Positions 1 to 6,259 of a DNA stretch of 6,571 nt are shown one piece after another. Made by a program: the position numbers and the translations under genes. The notes below the pieces were generated by a model. It was not told the origin of the DNA. It searched no databases and worked only from the letters and a program-made list of their open reading frames with translations. Source of the DNA: Puniceicoccales bacterium (GTDB lineage Bacteria > Verrucomicrobiota > Verrucomicrobiia > Opitutales > JAIRKQ01). Location: assembly GCA_031288455.1 (NCBI GenBank), contig JAITRI010000084.1, forward strand, positions 1-6,571. The letters run 5' to 3'. Each line of letters opens with the position of its first letter. The stretch's first letter is position 1.

Positions 1-869
1 CCATGTCCTGCTGCAGACAAACATTCTCGGATACGGAGGTGAAAACTGTGCGCGCGGCGGAAAAAATAGGGCGTCCAGCTGCGGCATTGCACGAATTGGC
101 CGCATTCGGAGAAAAACTGTCGGCCATGAAGAAAAAAATTAAATCCGCCCTCACATATCCGTCCATTGTGCTGATCGCGGCACTGGTGGCATTGGCGATA
201 CTCATGGCGGTCGTCGTGCCAAAATTCGAAACAATTTTTTCGCTGCACGGCTCCGATGCCCAGTCGCTACCGTGGCTGACGAAAAAAGTATTAAATTCCT
301 GCAATTTTCTTCGCGCCCACGTGGTGGCGCTCGCTGTGCTGCTGCTGTGCATCCCATTGGCGCTGCGAATGTGCTTTGCGAAAAAGGTCCTTAGGGAAAA
401 ATTGTCCGCAATTTTTGGAAAAATCCCGATTTTTGGCAACCTGCTGCTCTGCGTCAGCCTGAATAAATTTTTCCGCACCATTGGCATGCTCATGTCATTC
501 GGAGTGCCACTGCAAACGGCGCTGCAGCTGTCGATTGGTGTCATCGGTGACAATTTCCACCGGCAATCGTTCACACGTGTGCTGGATAGAATAAAACATG
601 GGGAGACCCTATCCGCCAGTTTCGGAGGCAATAGGCTGCTCGCGGCAACGGACCACGGATTAATTCTGGCCGGTGAAGAATCTGGGAATCTGGCGAAATC
701 ATTCGCAAAAATAGCGGAACTGTACGAACAAAAAATCGACGGACAACTGACATTTTTGGCGGCACTGGTGGAACCGGCGATCATAGTATTTCTGTCGATC
801 GTCGTTGGAATAATCGTCATTTCCATATTTCTTCCGATGATCAGCATCATGCAGAGCGTGCGCATTTAA
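1..869 (+). CDS. Type II secretion / type IV pilus inner-membrane platform protein (GspF/PilC family), 5' partial
   Basis: This is the C-terminal 288 or so residues of a GspF/PilC protein, the polytopic inner-membrane platform that works with the GspE/PilB ATPase in type II secretion or type IV pilus assembly. Family members are about 400 residues, so roughly the first 110 lie left of the window. The ATG at position 3 is internal and not the true start. Numbering from that Met: residues 10-50 match the end of the first T2SSF domain (AAEKIGRPAAALHELA, then KIKSALTYP). A membrane segment follows at about 51-72 and another at about 105-125. The second T2SSF domain covers about 150-250 and carries the family signature GEESGNLAKSFAKIAELYE (224-242). 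LVEPAIIVFLSIVVGIIV then leads into the last membrane segment (about 252-280). The closing FLPMISI is typical. The family call is firm. Choosing between a secretion system and a pilus needs the upstream genes. No pseudopilin or other pilus gene follows. Confidence 0.9.
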   Translation, partial: MSCCRQTFSDTEVKTVRAAEKIGRPAAALHELAAFGEKLSAMKKKIKSALTYPSIVLIAALVALAILMAVVVPKFETIFSLHGSDAQSLPWLTKKVLNSCNFLRAHVVALAVLLLCIPLALRMCFAKKVLREKLSAIFGKIPIFGNLLLCVSLNKFFRTIGMLMSFGVPLQTALQLSIGVIGDNFHRQSFTRVLDRIKHGETLSASFGGNRLLAATDHGLILAGEESGNLAKSFAKIAELYEQKIDGQLTFLAALVEPAIIVFLSIVVGIIVISIFLPMISIMQSVRI

Positions 870-948
870 TTTTCATTGGAAATGTGTGTGATCCGCATTG
901 CCGAAAGATGAGCATTATCCTGCTCCAATCGCGCTCCTCCTCCCCCAC

Positions 949-971
949 CCTCCTCGCCTCCGGCGAGGAGG
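949..971 (+). terminator. Strong G/C hairpin downstream of the gspF-like gene (possible transcription end)
   Basis: A perfect 10-bp inverted repeat, CCTCCTCGCC / GGCGAGGAGG, with a 3-nt loop TCC, starts 79 bp after the gspF-like stop codon. With a one-base bulge the stem extends by two more pairs. The sequence after it (TGTTAAAATTG) is not a proper U-tract, so intrinsic termination is uncertain. It could instead stabilise the 3' end of the mRNA. The GCCTCCGGCG core also resembles the first bases of the repeat family at 1019-1104 and 6260-6571, so it may be a degenerate relative of that family. Confidence 0.4.
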
Positions 972-1018
972 TGTTAAAATTGCAGGGCACCGGAATGCTG
1001 AGCGGATCCGATTTCACG

Positions 1019-1104
1019 CGCGAAGCGGACCGCCCGCCGCATCCGCATCCTGCGGATGCGGCGGGCGGCAGGTGCAGGGGCTATGCCCCTGCCCTCCGGA
1101 GGCA
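1019..1104 (-). repeat. Structured repeat, copy 3 (inverted relative to the copies at 6260 and 6472), with an 18-bp stem
   Basis: Read on the minus strand, the first 34 bases (1104 down to 1071) match 6261-6294 at 31 of 34 positions. The last ten (CCGCTTCGCG, 1028 down to 1019) match 6321-6330 exactly. Between them is a perfect inverted repeat, CCGCCCGCCGCATCCGCA (1030-1047) / TGCGGATGCGGCGGGCGG (1051-1068), with loop TCC. A second perfect stem, GCAGGGGC (1074-1081) / GCCCCTGC (1085-1092), has loop TAT, and a palindrome CCTCCGGAGG lies at 1093-1102. The order of modules is the same as in the right-hand copies, but the middle stem is 18 bp here against 10 bp there. This copy lacks the 28-nt tail shared by the right-hand copies. 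The function is unknown. A transcription or mRNA 3'-end element, or a dispersed repeat of the REP/MITE type, are both possible. Confidence 0.8.
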
Positions 1105-1166
1105 CAAACAAAATTTCCACCGAAAGTATGCCATTTGTCTTGTCAGGGTGAGATATTTCCATATGA

Positions 1167-1913
1167 ATGCCGGCGGTGGAAATTCCGCTCAATTTGAGCG
1201 TCGGAGAATTGCTGCGGCGCCCGAATCGTTTCATTTTTTACGGCATCGCGGATGGCCGTGAGCAGCGGTGGCATTGTCCGGTCACCGGAACAATAGGCAT
1301 GATCAATGATTTTCACGGACTGCAGTGCCTGTTTACTCCCGCCGAAGCGGTTGGTAAGCGCACGACTCACGGAACAGTGGAAGCGATTTCGCTGAATGGC
1401 GGCGTTGACTGGATCGGCATCAATCAAAACCGCATCAATGGATGGGTAGAAAGTCTACTCAGAAAAAATGCACTGTCCGCAATGATCGATTGCGACGGAT
1501 GCAACATTCGCCGGGAGGTAAAAATTGACAATTCGCGCATAGACATCGCCGTGGAAAATGGCAGCGACATAACATTTCTGGAGCTGAAAACTCCCACGCG
1601 CGACTTCCTGATGTTGCCGGGGGATCAATTTTCGCGGCCACCGTCACAGACATATTTCGATCGCGGACTGCGCCATTTCGCGACGCTGGCAAAACTTTCG
1701 CAGGCCGGGCACAGGACGATAGTGGCACTCTGCTTTATGTACAAAGCGATTCAGTTTGGGGCGCAGGAGCGCACAAAGTGGAACGCAAAGATCATCGATA
1801 CGATCACAGAAGCCAACAGAAGTGGCGTGGAAAATTGGCAAATAAACCTGAAAATTACGCCAACTTCGCTGTCCGTAACGGATTGCAAACAAACCACATA
1901 TCGCAGCGATTGA
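1167..1913 (+). CDS. sfsA: SfsA-like protein (sugar fermentation stimulation family; PD-(D/E)XK-type nuclease fold)
   Basis: A 248-residue protein (E. coli SfsA is about 234) that aligns along its whole length with SfsA. Family members are annotated as DNA/RNA-binding or nuclease proteins. The original E. coli link was to maltose metabolism, and the cellular role is unclear. The N-terminal OB-like part contains RPNRF (18-22) and HCPVTG (36-41), the family's HCPNTG site. The nuclease-like core has REVK (116-119), SRIDIAV (123-129) and LELK (138-141), which give the acidic, Arg-x-Asp and Glu-x-Lys residues of a PD-(D/E)XK site. FDRGLRHFATL (164-174) corresponds to the family's T-x-RG-x-KHL helix. 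The loop before it (about 143-163) has lost the usual FPDA motif and is longer, so this is a divergent member. An in-frame stop at 1164-1166 directly precedes the ATG, so no upstream start is possible. AGGGTGAG at 1145-1152 is a distant, weak ribosome site. The gene converges with the tRNA. Confidence 0.85.
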   Translation: MPAVEIPLNLSVGELLRRPNRFIFYGIADGREQRWHCPVTGTIGMINDFHGLQCLFTPAEAVGKRTTHGTVEAISLNGGVDWIGINQNRINGWVESLLRKNALSAMIDCDGCNIRREVKIDNSRIDIAVENGSDITFLELKTPTRDFLMLPGDQFSRPPSQTYFDRGLRHFATLAKLSQAGHRTIVALCFMYKAIQFGAQERTKWNAKIIDTITEANRSGVENWQINLKITPTSLSVTDCKQTTYRSD

Positions 1914-1915
1914 AG

Positions 1916-2008
1916 TGGCGGAGAAAGAGGGATTCGAACCCTCGAGCCCCTTTTTGTGAGGCCACCTTCTTAGCAGGAAGGCGCTTTAGACCGCTCAGCC
2001 ATTTCTCC
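1916..2008 (-). tRNA. tRNA-Ser, anticodon GCU, with encoded CCA
   Basis: Read on the minus strand from 2008 it folds as a class II tRNA. The acceptor strands are GGAGAAA/TTTCTCC. The D arm is GCT...AGC. The anticodon stem is CCTTC/GAAGG around loop CTGCTAA (anticodon GCT, plus-strand 1972-1974). A long variable arm pairs GCCTC with GGGGC. The T arm is GAGGG-TTCGAAT-CCCTC. Discriminator G (1919) and CCA (1918-1916) are encoded. The long variable arm and GCU anticodon identify serine (AGC/AGU codons). The 3' CCA lies 2 bp from the stop codon of the converging sfsA gene. I saw no duplicated tRNA 3' end elsewhere in the window that would suggest integration at this site. Confidence 0.97.
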
Positions 2009-2020
2009 CCAATGTCAGCA

Positions 2021-2048
2021 GAGATAAATAAAAATTTTCCATAGGCAA
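2021..2048 (-). promoter_or_regulatory. Candidate sigma-70-type promoter for tRNA-Ser
   Basis: On the minus strand TTGCCT (2048-2043) is followed after 16 nt by TATCTC (2026-2021), 12 bp upstream of the mature tRNA 5' end. That distance would give a short 5' leader. The -35 is a fair match to TTGACA and the -10 keeps only its first three bases, so the call is tentative. Co-transcription from the MFS gene, 98 bp upstream on the same strand, is also possible. Confidence 0.35.
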
Positions 2049-2106
2049 GCGTTATGTTGCGCGCAAAATTCCCTGTGGACTCCGCCAGTGGCGCGATTAA
2101 ATTTCC

Positions 2107-3318
2107 CTAGCTATCTGCAAATCGCGGGTGGTTGCGCAGCGTGAAAAATCCGAAAATCGAGACCAATAGCAGCATCGACGCTATGATACTTATTTGCTGC
2201 AGCGAGAAATAGTGCAGCAGATTATATCCGAGAAATGGCGAAAAAAGGCCGACCAGTCCAACGACGGAAACATTGGCGCTCATGTAGCGGCTGAATTTTT
2301 CACTGTCGACGATCTTTGTCACCCACAGGTGCAGCATCATCTCTCCACCGCCGTATGCGATTCCGATCAGCGCGGATGCCGCCAGTATCATCGCCCTTGT
2401 TGTCGAGTGGAAAAACATCCAAAATCCAATGATTAGGAAAATGTTGATGGCGATTTTGATGGGGACGACATTCGACCTGTCGAAAAACCTCCCCCACAGC
2501 GGCGAACTCAAAATCCGGAATATGATCGGAACCGTTACGCAGGCATGCGTGACAAATAAATTCGTTTCATTCACACCGAATGCGGCATTTGTCAAATATT
2601 CAGTTCTGAGTGGTGTTGTCATCTGATTGGCAATGCCCATGAATATCCACCAAAGTGACATCATGCCGAACAATTTGTCATCGAAGAGCGTGCCGAAGTT
2701 CGAAAAAATCGACTTCCCGGCGTGCGGCAGTACTCGCGCAGGAATTTTGGAAAGTGACATGCCGGATCCGATGGCCGCAAGTGCCACAATGAGCAATTCA
2801 TGGCCGTAGTTTTTTAGATTTATGTCCAAAAGTTTCCCGCAGATTGGAGAAAATATCAGCGATGAGGACGCAAAAATCATCAGCACAACGGCGACCCTTG
2901 ACGCGCGCTCATTCGGAGAATAATTCTGCCCGTAGACATCCACCATGAGCGGGTCCGATTGCTTGAAAAGTATCGTTGCAAATATTATCGGCGGCAAAAA
3001 TGTGCGGAACGAGCCCGCGAAAGTGCTAAAAAATATCGCGAGCGCTATTGTAAACATGTACATCCTGCCAAATTGCATCGTTGTGAATCGCCTCGTTTTG
3101 GATGCCAAAGCCTGCGTTATGGGAGTGATGAAGTATCCGGCGAACCACGCGGATACCAGCAGAGATTTCCAAATTTTTGGTGCCGCAAATACGCGAATGG
3201 CAACCATGAGCGCGAGATTTTTGAGTCCAAATTCCACGATTCCCGAAAAAAAACAGCGAATCCCGTCGAAAAAAAATGTTTCCCGAGCGACTTTCTCACT
3301 TGAAAATTTACCAAACAT
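2107..3318 (-). CDS. Major facilitator superfamily (MFS) transporter, substrate unknown
   Basis: A 403-residue polytopic inner-membrane protein from the chosen ATG, with about twelve hydrophobic segments in two six-helix halves. Signs of MFS in this numbering: a first helix around 22-44 (GIVEFGLKNLALMVAIRVF); a charged loop NERASR (136-141) leading into SPICGKLLD (157-165); and SPLWGRFFDR (272-281) in the second half, which fits the G-x-x-x-D-R motif A between helices 8 and 9. The central loop is at about 186-215. Nothing identifies the substrate, and no catabolic cluster surrounds it. Start choice: the frame stays open to a GTG at 3381, adding 21 residues. Neither start has a Shine-Dalgarno sequence. 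I prefer ATG 3318 because the predicted transcription start near 3389 would leave only about 8 nt before the GTG, and because family N-termini are usually short. The gene is divergent from the hydrogenase and ends 98 bp before the tRNA on the same strand. Confidence 0.85.
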   Translation of the reverse strand: MFGKFSSEKVARETFFFDGIRCFFSGIVEFGLKNLALMVAIRVFAAPKIWKSLLVSAWFAGYFITPITQALASKTRRFTTMQFGRMYMFTIALAIFFSTFAGSFRTFLPPIIFATILFKQSDPLMVDVYGQNYSPNERASRVAVVLMIFASSSLIFSPICGKLLDINLKNYGHELLIVALAAIGSGMSLSKIPARVLPHAGKSIFSNFGTLFDDKLFGMMSLWWIFMGIANQMTTPLRTEYLTNAAFGVNETNLFVTHACVTVPIIFRILSSPLWGRFFDRSNVVPIKIAINIFLIIGFWMFFHSTTRAMILAASALIGIAYGGGEMMLHLWVTKIVDSEKFSRYMSANVSVVGLVGLFSPFLGYNLLHYFSLQQISIIASMLLLVSIFGFFTLRNHPRFADS

Positions 3319-3376
3319 GCGGCCAACAATGCCAAAAGCAAACGATTTGCAAGCCCTAACGGGAGCCAAAAAAATT

Positions 3377-3405
3377 TTCACAGAAAGTCATTTAAGTTTT
3401 AAAAT
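3377..3405 (+). promoter_or_regulatory. Candidate sigma-70 promoter for the [FeFe] hydrogenase gene
   Basis: TTCACA (3377-3382, five of six to TTGACA) is separated by exactly 17 nt from TAAAAT (3400-3405, five of six to TATAAT). The predicted transcription start is about 3412, giving a leader of about 23 nt to the ATG at 3435. The match and spacing are good, but the area is A/T-rich, so chance cannot be excluded. Confidence 0.5.
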
Positions 3406-3425
3406 TTTCCGTAGAATGTTGCCAA
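3396..3425 (-). promoter_or_regulatory. Candidate promoter for the MFS gene
   Basis: On the minus strand TTGGCA (3425-3420, five of six to TTGACA) is followed after 18 nt by TAAAAC (3401-3396, four of six to TATAAT). Transcription would begin near 3389. This is upstream of both possible MFS starts, with a leader of about 70 nt to ATG 3318. The -10 overlaps the -10 of the opposite promoter by two bases. Confidence 0.4.
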
Positions 3426-3434
3426 TTACGACAA

Positions 3435-4856
3435 ATGACACCCAGAAAAAGAGATGTATTGTGCCGCGTCATCCGCGCATTCAATGGACAAAATTTCGCG
3501 GAAGATCTGCAGCGGATCCCCGATGAAATTGCCAAATCTGACGGCGAACGCGCAATTTGCCGAGCACTAATTATGAGTGCCCTTGGGCTGCAACTGGAAG
3601 AGGACGACGGCACAACTTCTCTCGCGGAGAGCGCGCGCCGTTCACTGGCACGAGAAGAGGTGCATTCGCCGGCATTGACTGTGATGCGGGACGTGTGCAA
3701 CCGCTGCGAAAGCAGCGGCATACGAGTCACTGACCTGTGCCAAAATTGTGTAAAAAAACCGTGCATAGCGGCCTGCAGATTCGGCGCGATCGGGAATGAT
3801 GGCACGCGGACGGAGATCGATCGTGGGCGCTGTAAAAAATGCATCGCCTGCCTGCGCGCCTGTCCCTACGGTGCCATTGCCAAGACAATCATCCCATGCG
3901 AAAATGCATGTCCGGTGGATGCCATTTCCAAAAATGAAGATGGTACGGCGACCATAGATTTTTCCAAATGCATAGGCTGCGGCAAGTGCATAGCGGCCTG
4001 TCCATTCGAGGCGATACAACCGCGCAGCCAAGTCATCGACGTGCTGAAGGCCATCAGAGGCGGAAAAAAAGTCATCGCGATGATAGCGCCGGCGCTGCTG
4101 GGACAATTTTCCTGTTCGGCTGGCCAATTGAACAGCGCCATAAAAAAAATGGGATTTTCCCTCGTCTATGAGGTGGCGATTGGTGCCGAAACGACGACTC
4201 TCAACGAGGCCAAAGAGCTCGAGGAGCGCCTTGGAAGCGGAGAAAAATTCATGACCACGTCCTGCTGCGCCGCCTACAATACGCTCGTCAGGAAACACAT
4301 CCCGGAGATGAAACCGTTCGTTTCGCACACCGGCACTCCGCTTTTCTACACGGCGCAGATGCTGAGGAAAGAGCATCCGGGCGCACTGCTGGTATTCGTC
4401 AGTCCATGTTTGGCGAAGTATGAGGAAGTTTTCGCAAACCCCAACGTTGACAACATCATCAACGTGGAGGAATTGGACACGCTACTGGAGGCATTTTCGA
4501 TAGTCCCGGGCGAATGTCCCGATGAAAAATTTTCCTATGCGACAGCCAAAGAGGCGCGCGAATTCTCACTGACGGAGGGAGTTTCAAGGGCCGTCAAAAG
4601 CGCATTGAGTGGCGGGAAAGTGGAGGTAAAATTCGTCGCCATAAACGGGCTTGACCGCGAGCGCGTCAAGGACTTGAAACGCTTCGCCAAGGCGGGCGTG
4701 TGCGACGGAGGAAATATGCTGGAGGTGATGTCATGCCAAGGTGGGTGCGTTGGCGGCGGATTTACGCGTTGTCCGGTATTGGCAGCGACGAAGCAGGTTA
4801 AAAGTTACGGCGACAGCGGTCCCCTACTGTCGGAAAATGTTGGAAAACACCCTTGA
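3435..4856 (+). CDS. Monomeric [FeFe] hydrogenase, group B-like, with N-terminal ferredoxin-type clusters
   Basis: A 473-residue iron-only hydrogenase that interconverts 2H+ plus electrons and H2, probably with ferredoxin, in the cytoplasm. The N-terminal region has the group B pattern C88-x2-C91, then CQNCVKKPCIAAC (102-114). Ferredoxin motifs follow: CKKCIACLRACP (133-144), C155/C159 with PVDAI, and CIGCGKCIAACP (179-190). The H-cluster domain has L1 TTSCCAAY (274-281; C277 proton-relay position, C278 cubane ligand), L2 SPCLAKYEE (323-331; C325, Lys328, Glu331) and L3 LEVMSCQGGCVGGG (429-442; C434, C438). All four cubane ligands and the CN-contacting lysine are present, so activity is expected. 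L1 has Ala where the family nearly always has Pro. There is no NADH-binding or bifurcating partner subunit nearby and no HydE/F/G maturase in view. The ATG at 3435 is the first start after an in-frame stop at 3393 and fits the family N-terminus. It lacks a clear Shine-Dalgarno sequence. Confidence 0.93.
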   Translation: MTPRKRDVLCRVIRAFNGQNFAEDLQRIPDEIAKSDGERAICRALIMSALGLQLEEDDGTTSLAESARRSLAREEVHSPALTVMRDVCNRCESSGIRVTDLCQNCVKKPCIAACRFGAIGNDGTRTEIDRGRCKKCIACLRACPYGAIAKTIIPCENACPVDAISKNEDGTATIDFSKCIGCGKCIAACPFEAIQPRSQVIDVLKAIRGGKKVIAMIAPALLGQFSCSAGQLNSAIKKMGFSLVYEVAIGAETTTLNEAKELEERLGSGEKFMTTSCCAAYNTLVRKHIPEMKPFVSHTGTPLFYTAQMLRKEHPGALLVFVSPCLAKYEEVFANPNVDNIINVEELDTLLEAFSIVPGECPDEKFSYATAKEAREFSLTEGVSRAVKSALSGGKVEVKFVAINGLDRERVKDLKRFAKAGVCDGGNMLEVMSCQGGCVGGGFTRCPVLAATKQVKSYGDSGPLLSENVGKHP

Positions 4857-4892
4857 CATTTGCAGTAATTTTTGTACTCTATGCAGCGGAGG
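4853..4892 (+). promoter_or_regulatory. Candidate promoter and Shine-Dalgarno for the aldehyde dehydrogenase gene
   Basis: A perfect -35 TTGACA (4853-4858) overlaps the hydrogenase stop codon (TGA, 4854-4856). After 16 nt comes TACTCT (4875-4880), which keeps the T, A and final T of TATAAT. Transcription would start near 4887, almost on top of the GGAGG ribosome site (4888-4892), which lies 8 nt before the ATG at 4901. The Shine-Dalgarno is the strongest in the window and decides the start codon. The promoter is plausible but implies a leader of only about 14 nt. Confidence 0.5.
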
Positions 4893-4900
4893 TTTTTCAT

Positions 4901-6259
4901 ATGGCGAATGAAGAGATTTTGATCGAAAATTGCAGTGCGGTGGACAAGCTAGTTTCCAGTGTCAAGGATGCCCAAAGGACCTACGGAACATTTTCGCAGG
5001 ACAAGGTGGATCTAATATTCAAAGCGGCGGCAGCGGAAGCCGATAGGGCGCGCAATGAATTGGCAAAAATGGCAGTCGCGGAAACCGGCATGGGAATAGT
5101 CGGCGATAAGGTCATAAAAAATCACTTTGCGTCCAACTTCATCTGCAAAAAATACAGGAAAATAAAGACCTGCGGCGTCGTTGAAAGGAACAGAAAATGC
5201 GGCATATGCACCGTGGCGGACCCAATCGGCGTGATAGCCGGAATAATTCCCACAACAAATCCCACATCAACGGCGATCTTCAAGGCGCTGCTGGTGCTAA
5301 AAACGCGCAATGGAATTGTTTTTTCGCCACACCCGAGGGCAAAAAAATGCACCGCAGAGGCGGTAAGAATCGTTGCCGATGCCGCCACGAGAGCGGGTGC
5401 TCCCGCAAATCTTATCGCCTGCATCGAAGAGCCAACCATTGAGGCGACAAATGCGCTCATGCGACATCCGCTGGTGGATTTAATCCTGGCAACGGGAGGC
5501 CCTGGGATGGTGAAAGCGGCCTATTCGAGCGGAAAGCCGGCACTTGGAGTCGGCGCCGGCAATACTCCGGCCATCATCGACGAAAGTGCGAACGTGCGCA
5601 ACGCCGTCAGGGATATTTTTCTCAGCAAAACATTTGACAATGGAATGATTTGCGCGTCGGAACAGTCGGTCATCGCAGTTGATGAGATTTTTGACGACGT
5701 AAAAAATGAGATGCTGCGCAACGGTGCACACATTCTCAACGCGTCGGAATCGGCAAAAGTTAGGGCAATAATAATGACGGAAAAGGGGCTCAACGCAGGC
5801 ATCGTCGGACAGAGCGCGATCACCATAGGGAACATGGCCGGCGTTTCGGTGCCAAAATCCACGCGTGTACTCGTGAGCGAGGAAAAATCATACGGCGGCG
5901 ATAATCCATATGCCCACGAGAAATTATCTCCAATTTTGGCATTTTTTAGGGCACGCGATTTTGAACACGCCATTGAGATCGGGTTGCATCTGATTGCCAT
6001 AGGGGGATTGGGACACACGGCAGTATTGCACACGAATTCCCGCAATCAGCAGCGCATGGACTATTTCGCAACGAAAATTCCGGCCGGACGATTGCTGATA
6101 AATTCCCCGGCAACGCAGGGCGCAATCGGGCTGTGCAACGACTGTTTGACGCCATCTCTGACCCTCGGGTGCGGTTCATGGGGCGGTAATTCCGTCAGCG
6201 AAAACATTGGCGTTCAGCATCTGCTAAATCACAAACTCGTGGTGGAAAAAAGATTATAG
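4901..6259 (+). CDS. Acetaldehyde-CoA dehydrogenase (CoA-acylating), AdhE N-terminal-domain type without the alcohol dehydrogenase domain
   Basis: A 452-residue NAD-dependent acylating aldehyde dehydrogenase (acetyl-CoA + NADH to acetaldehyde + CoA + NAD+). The whole sequence follows the first half of bifunctional AdhE. PIGVIAGIIPTTNPTST (108-124), ATGGPGMVKAAYSSGKPA (197-214), GVGAGNTPAIID (216-227) and FDNGMICASEQSVI (245-258) place the catalytic Cys at 251. GGLGHTAVLH (368-377) has the conserved His372. The NSPATQGAIG stretch (401-410) and LGCGSWGGNS (422-431) follow. AdhE proteins are about 870-890 residues and continue through a short linker into an iron-dependent alcohol dehydrogenase. 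Here the protein stops in that linker (NHKLVVEKRL), and no ADH sequence follows in any frame up to 6571. It may be a natural one-domain enzyme or a shortened AdhE. The frame is open from 4853, but ATG 4901 has GGAGG at ideal spacing and matches the family N-terminus. It lies 44 bp after the hydrogenase and is probably functionally linked to it. Confidence 0.93.
   Translation: MANEEILIENCSAVDKLVSSVKDAQRTYGTFSQDKVDLIFKAAAAEADRARNELAKMAVAETGMGIVGDKVIKNHFASNFICKKYRKIKTCGVVERNRKCGICTVADPIGVIAGIIPTTNPTSTAIFKALLVLKTRNGIVFSPHPRAKKCTAEAVRIVADAATRAGAPANLIACIEEPTIEATNALMRHPLVDLILATGGPGMVKAAYSSGKPALGVGAGNTPAIIDESANVRNAVRDIFLSKTFDNGMICASEQSVIAVDEIFDDVKNEMLRNGAHILNASESAKVRAIIMTEKGLNAGIVGQSAITIGNMAGVSVPKSTRVLVSEEKSYGGDNPYAHEKLSPILAFFRARDFEHAIEIGLHLIAIGGLGHTAVLHTNSRNQQRMDYFATKIPAGRLLINSPATQGAIGLCNDCLTPSLTLGCGSWGGNSVSENIGVQHLLNHKLVVEKRL

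Larger units (their letters stand above)
870..1166. other. 297-bp gene-free, hairpin-rich intergenic region
   Basis: No credible gene is present. The open frames that cross this stretch translate G/C hairpins into low-complexity Arg/Pro/Gly-rich peptides with no recognisable domain. The region holds the hairpin at 949-971, the repeat copy at 1019-1104, and a short A/T-richer lead-in to sfsA (1105-1166). I saw no convincing promoter for the gspF-like gene or for sfsA in it. Confidence 0.6.

Noticed and set aside
884..1261. Open frames through the gspF-sfsA intergenic region
   Set aside because: They translate perfect hairpins and repeat copy 3, have no domain or ribosome site, and overlap the start of sfsA.
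1916..2008. Integration site at the tRNA 3' end
   Set aside because: No direct repeat of the tRNA 3' end and no integrase gene in the window.
1778..2044. Plus-strand open frame with a peptide containing RKRDSNPRAPFCEA
   Set aside because: It reads across the antisense strand of tRNA-Ser. This peptide is a well-known false translation of serine tRNA genes.
2945..3526. A 193-codon plus-strand open frame opposite the MFS gene
   Set aside because: It is a shadow of the transporter frame and crosses the divergent promoter region. The protein has no recognisable features.
3642..4376. A 244-codon minus-strand open frame inside the hydrogenase
   Set aside because: It is antisense to a gene whose cysteine motifs are unmistakable, and the translated product shows no family features.
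5521..6045. A 174-codon minus-strand open frame opposite the aldehyde dehydrogenase
   Set aside because: Antisense shadow of a strongly conserved enzyme.
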